Origin: Isoetes taiwanensis
Lineage: Eukaryota > Streptophyta > Lycopodiopsida > Isoetales > Isoetaceae
Reading direction: 5' to 3'
Assembly: GCA_021234155.1 (NCBI GenBank)
Contig: JAJEKV010000053.1
Span: 1,501,307 to 1,565,306 of the forward strand
DNA: 64,000 bases
The notes below the pieces were generated by a model, which was not told where the DNA came from, ran no database searches, and saw nothing but the letters and a program-made list of their open reading frames with translations. This document shows, piece after piece, positions 60,611 through 64,000 of this stretch. Both the position numbers and the translations under genes were made by a program. Numbering within the stretch: the stretch's first letter is position 1; each line of letters starts with the position of its first letter.

Positions 60611-61372
60611 AGGCATATTATATTATAATCCAGCCACTATCACGCGTGGAAATGCTGGATTAGAGGGTCTATTCTGTAATTCTATTATCTCATTTATGGT
60701 GATTACTTACAATTCTATTGCTTCTCTTTAGAGAAATTTCACTGTGAGTATTTGCAATATCTTTTTCCTACTACCTCCATATGGTTTTAGCTTTGCATAT
60801 TCTGCCCGACCTAAATTTGAACAATGAGACTAGTGATGGCAGAAACATGCCCTTTATTTCTAGTAAGGTCATTGCAATTACTTAAATTGTCTATATCTAC
60901 ACCTCTACACCATCCTTAACACACAACTAACATTATTAACACAAACCATTGCATTTGACACATTTAAATTAAAATCCCCCTTAAACCCCCTTTGGTTTGG
61001 GTGCATATTCACACGGGGGGTTACTTCGAGCAACGAGAGCCTTCGGATGGGCATATTAACCCTTTATTCCAAGATCTGGACCTTACATAGCGATCCTCGT
61101 AGGTGGATGGGTTTTCAAAGAGTAAGTATATCAAAGAAAGTTGCACATGGTCCCAACAAAGGCTCCAAGCAAGGCTTCAAAGCCGAAGTGACTTGACTTT
61201 CCAGAGTGGGATCCTTTCGGGGACATTAAGGAAGGCTGCTTTGTGTTAGTCAGGCCTGATGATGAGAATTGTATAATATGGTTAGGGATGGTACTCACCG
61301 ACATTACCACCACCATGACTGATGGGGAGGAGTTGCATCTTGGATTCTAGGTTCAATATTGAGAGCCTATTG

Positions 61373-62670
61373 TTGGAATGCTGGACTTCCATCTTCAAAG
61401 TCAGATCATAATCTCAAAGTTCATTTGGAGGCTACTTCTCGGTAAAGATGACTCTCCTGGCTTAAGGTTGGCGCGGCAATCTCTTCTGCAGTGTCTCCCC
61501 TTTCACAAGACAACTATCAAGCCTAGTCTCCCATGGGCTTTGTTGTACCCTTTGCATCCATATCCAAATGCTTCCCCATTCCTTAAAGGTTTGCTTGCTT
61601 CCTGAGATGCGGTTAGATTTTTATTCCATATTAATCCGCAAGCTTGTGCTTCATTGTCAATGTCATGCTGGTGGCTTCCCTTGCAGGGTACACATGATCA
61701 GCATCCTTTATGTGCACTTGTACATTCAAAAACCCAATGACGTTGGCGGCTAGCTGGGGTTTTAACGATTGCAGCTCGGTATGATTCTGATCATCTTTTG
61801 TAATGGGAGGCTTTTCAGACATGATTTTTGTTATACAGATGGGATCGACAAATTTGGGCTGGGGTGGCTAATTTTTTGCCATCCATTATGCAGCAACCAC
61901 AGGCTGATGTGCCTATTTGGATGTGTGATGCACGTGTTAAGCCATAAAAGTTTGTTTCTTCCACGTACAGACTGCTTTTGGATTGTGAGCCTCTCCCCCC
62001 ATCCCGGCACTGGCATCTTGAGGTTCCTCAACCACAGTGGAAAGGTGTTTGGATATGGACATGGGATAAACTATTCCACCCTAAAGTGTCAGCGCTGCGA
62101 TTGCAAATTCTCCATAGATGTGTTTGAGTGAATGTCTTGGTTTACAAGATGAATCCTAGAGTCTCAGATCGTTGCCCTCCCTGTGTCAACGTGTTGAAAC
62201 TATTGAACACTACTTCTTCTTGTGTGATCATCTACGGCTTGCTTTGGCGTAATTCTTCACTCTTTTCAGTGTGTCTCTCACTAGCCAGGAGATTCTACTT
62301 GCACGTTATCCTCCTGTTTGGCCTAACTTGTGTGAGCAGGCATTTCATCTTACTTCTAGTTTGATTTTGTGGTTTATCTGGCAGAGGCGACGTTTGTGTA
62401 TTTTCCAAGGTGCACATATCTCTGATCAGCAGCTTCTTCCTTGTGCTCAGCAGAAGATCACTAAAGCTTATCGTTACTCATCTCTAGCTGATGATAAAAA
62501 AGAGATAATTTGGCAGACGTATTTAAGGTGTTCTTCTTATGCATAGACGGGTGTTTGTGCCTAGTTGGGTCGGCCTATCCACTAGGGTTTTAGTCCTATC
62601 TGTGCATTGTGTGTTGTGCCTTTGTTCTTGTCAATAAAAAGAGTCTCACATTCTTCAAAAAAAAAAAAAA
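61373..62670 (+). mobile_element. 5'-truncated L1-type LINE with poly(A) and 14-bp TSD
   Basis: The 1298-bp insert is flanked by TTGAGAGCCTATTG at 61359-61372 and 62671-62684 and ends in about 14 A residues. Near 62040 it reads KGVWIWTWDKLFHPKVSALR, then in nearby frames DRCPPCVN..ETIEHYFFLC-like sequence. This is the zf-RVT zinc-binding end of L1-type RT. A frame at 62271-62546 (LILWFIWQRRRLCIFQG) matches the usual region after it. Frameshifts show it is dead. Confidence 0.9.
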
Positions 62671-62895
62671 TTGAGAGCCTATTGGGAGGCATAAGGAAGG
62701 CAAATCGAAATAATGTAGTCCAACCGTTGGGAGAAAAAAAAAGAAGAAAAACCTTTCTGATCCCGAGGAGAGAATTGGAGGAGTTCATACCTTACTTGTC
62801 ATATTGCAAACGACAAGACACACAAGATCTCTAAGAGGGAGATGGGCAAAGCCATGAGCAACCTCCATGCCATAGCATTGTATAAGAGTAGATAA

Positions 62896-63204
62896 CATTA
62901 TTTATCTATATATCAACATGTCCAGTGTAAGTTTTGTGCATTTTCTCAAGTAATTGTTTGTAAATATTGTAAGTACATCTAGATTCAAGCCAAATGAAAA
63001 ACCAGATTATAGCTCCTCCCCCTTGCCAAAAGTACACTAAGAAAGAGAAAGAAGGTGATGAATTTGAGTCTTGTTAAAGAATGCTAAAGTTAGTGTGAAT
63101 TTGCTAACACTATTAAGGATTGCTCCTTCTTATAGAAGCAAGGTTATGGATTTAAAGTGAAAAGCATGTCAACCTATCCTAAGAGGAGCAAATAGCCTTC
63201 GCAA
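62896..63204. other. No recognised gene
   Basis: AT-rich transition between DUF7869-like element 2 and the Gypsy relic. Confidence 0.4.
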
Positions 63205-63601
63205 ATCACATTGGAGAGCAAATGATGGTCCAAGATGAATATGACCCTGGTGCCTTCACATATACAACAAAAATTGGTAGAAACGCTTTGATTAAGGTAT
63301 TGCTTGATGGGGATCACCTCTTAATGTAATGCCCCATTGTATTATGAAGTTATATGGCTTGGAAATTGATAAGAAGGCACCTATGGTACTCAAGTCCTTT
63401 TCTAATTCAAAGGTCAATCCCATAGGCATGATAAGCAATGTTTTAATTGATATTGAGGGCATTATGGTAGCGGCTAACTTTGTTGTCGTAGCATTTGAAG
63501 GTGTGGATGATAGATCAGACAAATATGACCTACTTTTGGGTAGAAGATGGTTGTCTACAATGGATGCAATGCCTATATGGTCAAAAGGCGAGTATATCTG
63601 A
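63205..63601 (+). pseudogene. Gypsy-type aspartic protease relic
   Basis: The frame reads ALIKVLLDG and, after a single-base frame change near 63312, PLNVMPHCIMKLYGLEIDKK, later NPIGMISNVLIDIEGIMVAA and YDLLLGRRWLSTMDAMPIWS. The LLDGxS active-site region and the LLGRxWL signature are those of plant Ty3/Gypsy retropepsins. Only this part of pol is visible here, ending in TGA at 63599-63601. Confidence 0.85.
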
Positions 63602-64000
63602 TGGGAAGAAAACTATTATATAACAAGCTTGAAGAGTTAGGCCCAATAAGGTGCGAAACAGGCATGTCCCCTCTCCCTTGTGCTCTTTGAAATATCTATT
63701 GATAAAGTTGTGACATAGATAGCAAAAATGGGAGGAAACCGCGCTACACTAGCAGGGTATGTTATTCGCCTCTAAATCTATGATAATGATATAGTATTGC
63801 TATCTAGAAGTAAGGAAGAATAAATTAGAATAGAATAGAATTTTTAACTTCCACAAAGACGTATTTATTGCATGCATGCATGCATTTACATTTACGGCAT
63901 TGCATTTACGCATGCATGGACGGACACGATGGATTTACGGACCGACGGACGGACGGACGGACGGGCGAGCCAAGCGGACGGGCGCAAGGGGCGGGCAGCA
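63602..64000. repeat. Noncoding end with CATG and GGAC simple repeats
   Basis: (GCAT)n runs lie at about 63870-63885, and (GGAC)n with variants runs from about 63918 to 63978 and on to the window edge. GC content rises sharply in the last 80 bases. No gene is seen. Confidence 0.8.

Larger units (their letters stand above)
58690..61060. mobile_element. Insert carrying gene fragments within DUF7869-like element 2
   Basis: Comparison with copy 1 shows that homology stops near 58690 and resumes near 61060, so about 2.4 kb is foreign. It contains a cyclophilin first exon, a germin-like C-terminal part and a two-copy tandem repeat. Carrying unrelated gene pieces is typical of Pack-MULEs and Helitrons, but I could not identify terminal repeats or a target duplication, so the class is open. 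Confidence 0.55.
57080..62895 (+). pseudogene. DUF7869-like element protein, copy 2, interrupted and decayed
   Basis: Plus-strand pieces match copy 1 in order: RKRAQHDCYCLRL (57110) with copy 1 PKRARNDRYLQRM; YWEQVRKEAKMFTHDNTFTL (57570) with YWEQVRKGHRLFQHGNALTL; TLWKTHFSDMYVLKQMLFSK (57840) with LWKTHFSNMCVLQHMPFPK; then THDNIKAFFGTFSTKL near 58190 with the HTHDD motif. The end is split: about 61070-61372 and 62671-62895 (KREMGKAMSNLHAIAL). The segment between PIFDALMD and the HTHD motif, including the DNCW region, is deleted. Many stops are present. Two foreign segments interrupt it, at about 58690-61060 and 61373-62670. Confidence 0.75.

Overview
This window looks like nuclear DNA from a land plant with a repeat-rich genome. 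Plant markers are HOTHEAD-type GMC oxidoreductase exons, an ORP4-clade oxysterol-binding protein gene, germin-like and ER-cyclophilin fragments, Mutator-like transposases, and a Copia element primed by initiator tRNA-Met. Two copies of a GHTHxD-type (DUF7869-like) mobile-element gene, a family I associate with ferns, mosses and lycophytes, suggest a non-flowering plant such as a fern. That assignment is an inference. Genes have short GT-AG introns. Most of the window is transposon, relic or tandem repeat.

Layout. 1-1.8 kb: a four-exon MULE transposase with SWIM finger and one premature stop. 2.9-4.0 kb: a minus-strand gene with a zinc-finger-like motif, and upstream of it (4.39-4.75 kb) a 29-30 bp periodic array of imperfect GATTC/GAATC hairpins. 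6-9 kb: SINE-like pieces and Gypsy RNase H and RT relics. 12.0-17.2 kb: a complete but decayed Copia element with both LTRs, PBS, PPT and a 5-bp TSD. 17.5-20.0 kb: DUF7869-like element 1. 20.1-25.4 kb: a Mutator-like element with long TIRs, its transposase split by a 1051-bp hAT-type insertion with a perfect 8-bp TSD. 25.7-31.3 kb: palindromic TCGACTCGCGAGTCGA arrays, a ~250-bp tandem repeat, and a multi-exon unknown gene with a DGQHS motif whose intron carries the same palindrome.

31-40 kb: LINE and SINE relics, a duplicated 600-bp segment, a broken GMC oxidoreductase and a Q/N-rich exon. 40.1-47.1 kb: four near-identical ~1.75-kb tandem units. 47-54.9 kb: two unrecognised minus-strand ORFs and otherwise mostly featureless DNA. 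54.9-56.4 kb: the clearest intact host gene, a five-exon ORP of 386 codons whose exon phases all match. 57-62.9 kb: DUF7869-like element 2, interrupted by a segment holding a cyclophilin-germin chimera and a tandem repeat, and by a 5'-truncated LINE with poly(A) and a 14-bp TSD. 63.2-63.6 kb: a Gypsy protease relic. The window ends in GGAC-type simple repeats.

Most coding material belongs to mobile elements carrying one to several inactivating changes. Nested insertions allow relative dating: LINE into DUF7869-like element 2, and hAT into MULE. The parts least explained by known families are the GATTC hairpin array, the palindrome arrays with the DGQHS gene, the cyclophilin-germin chimera and the 1.75-kb tandem units.
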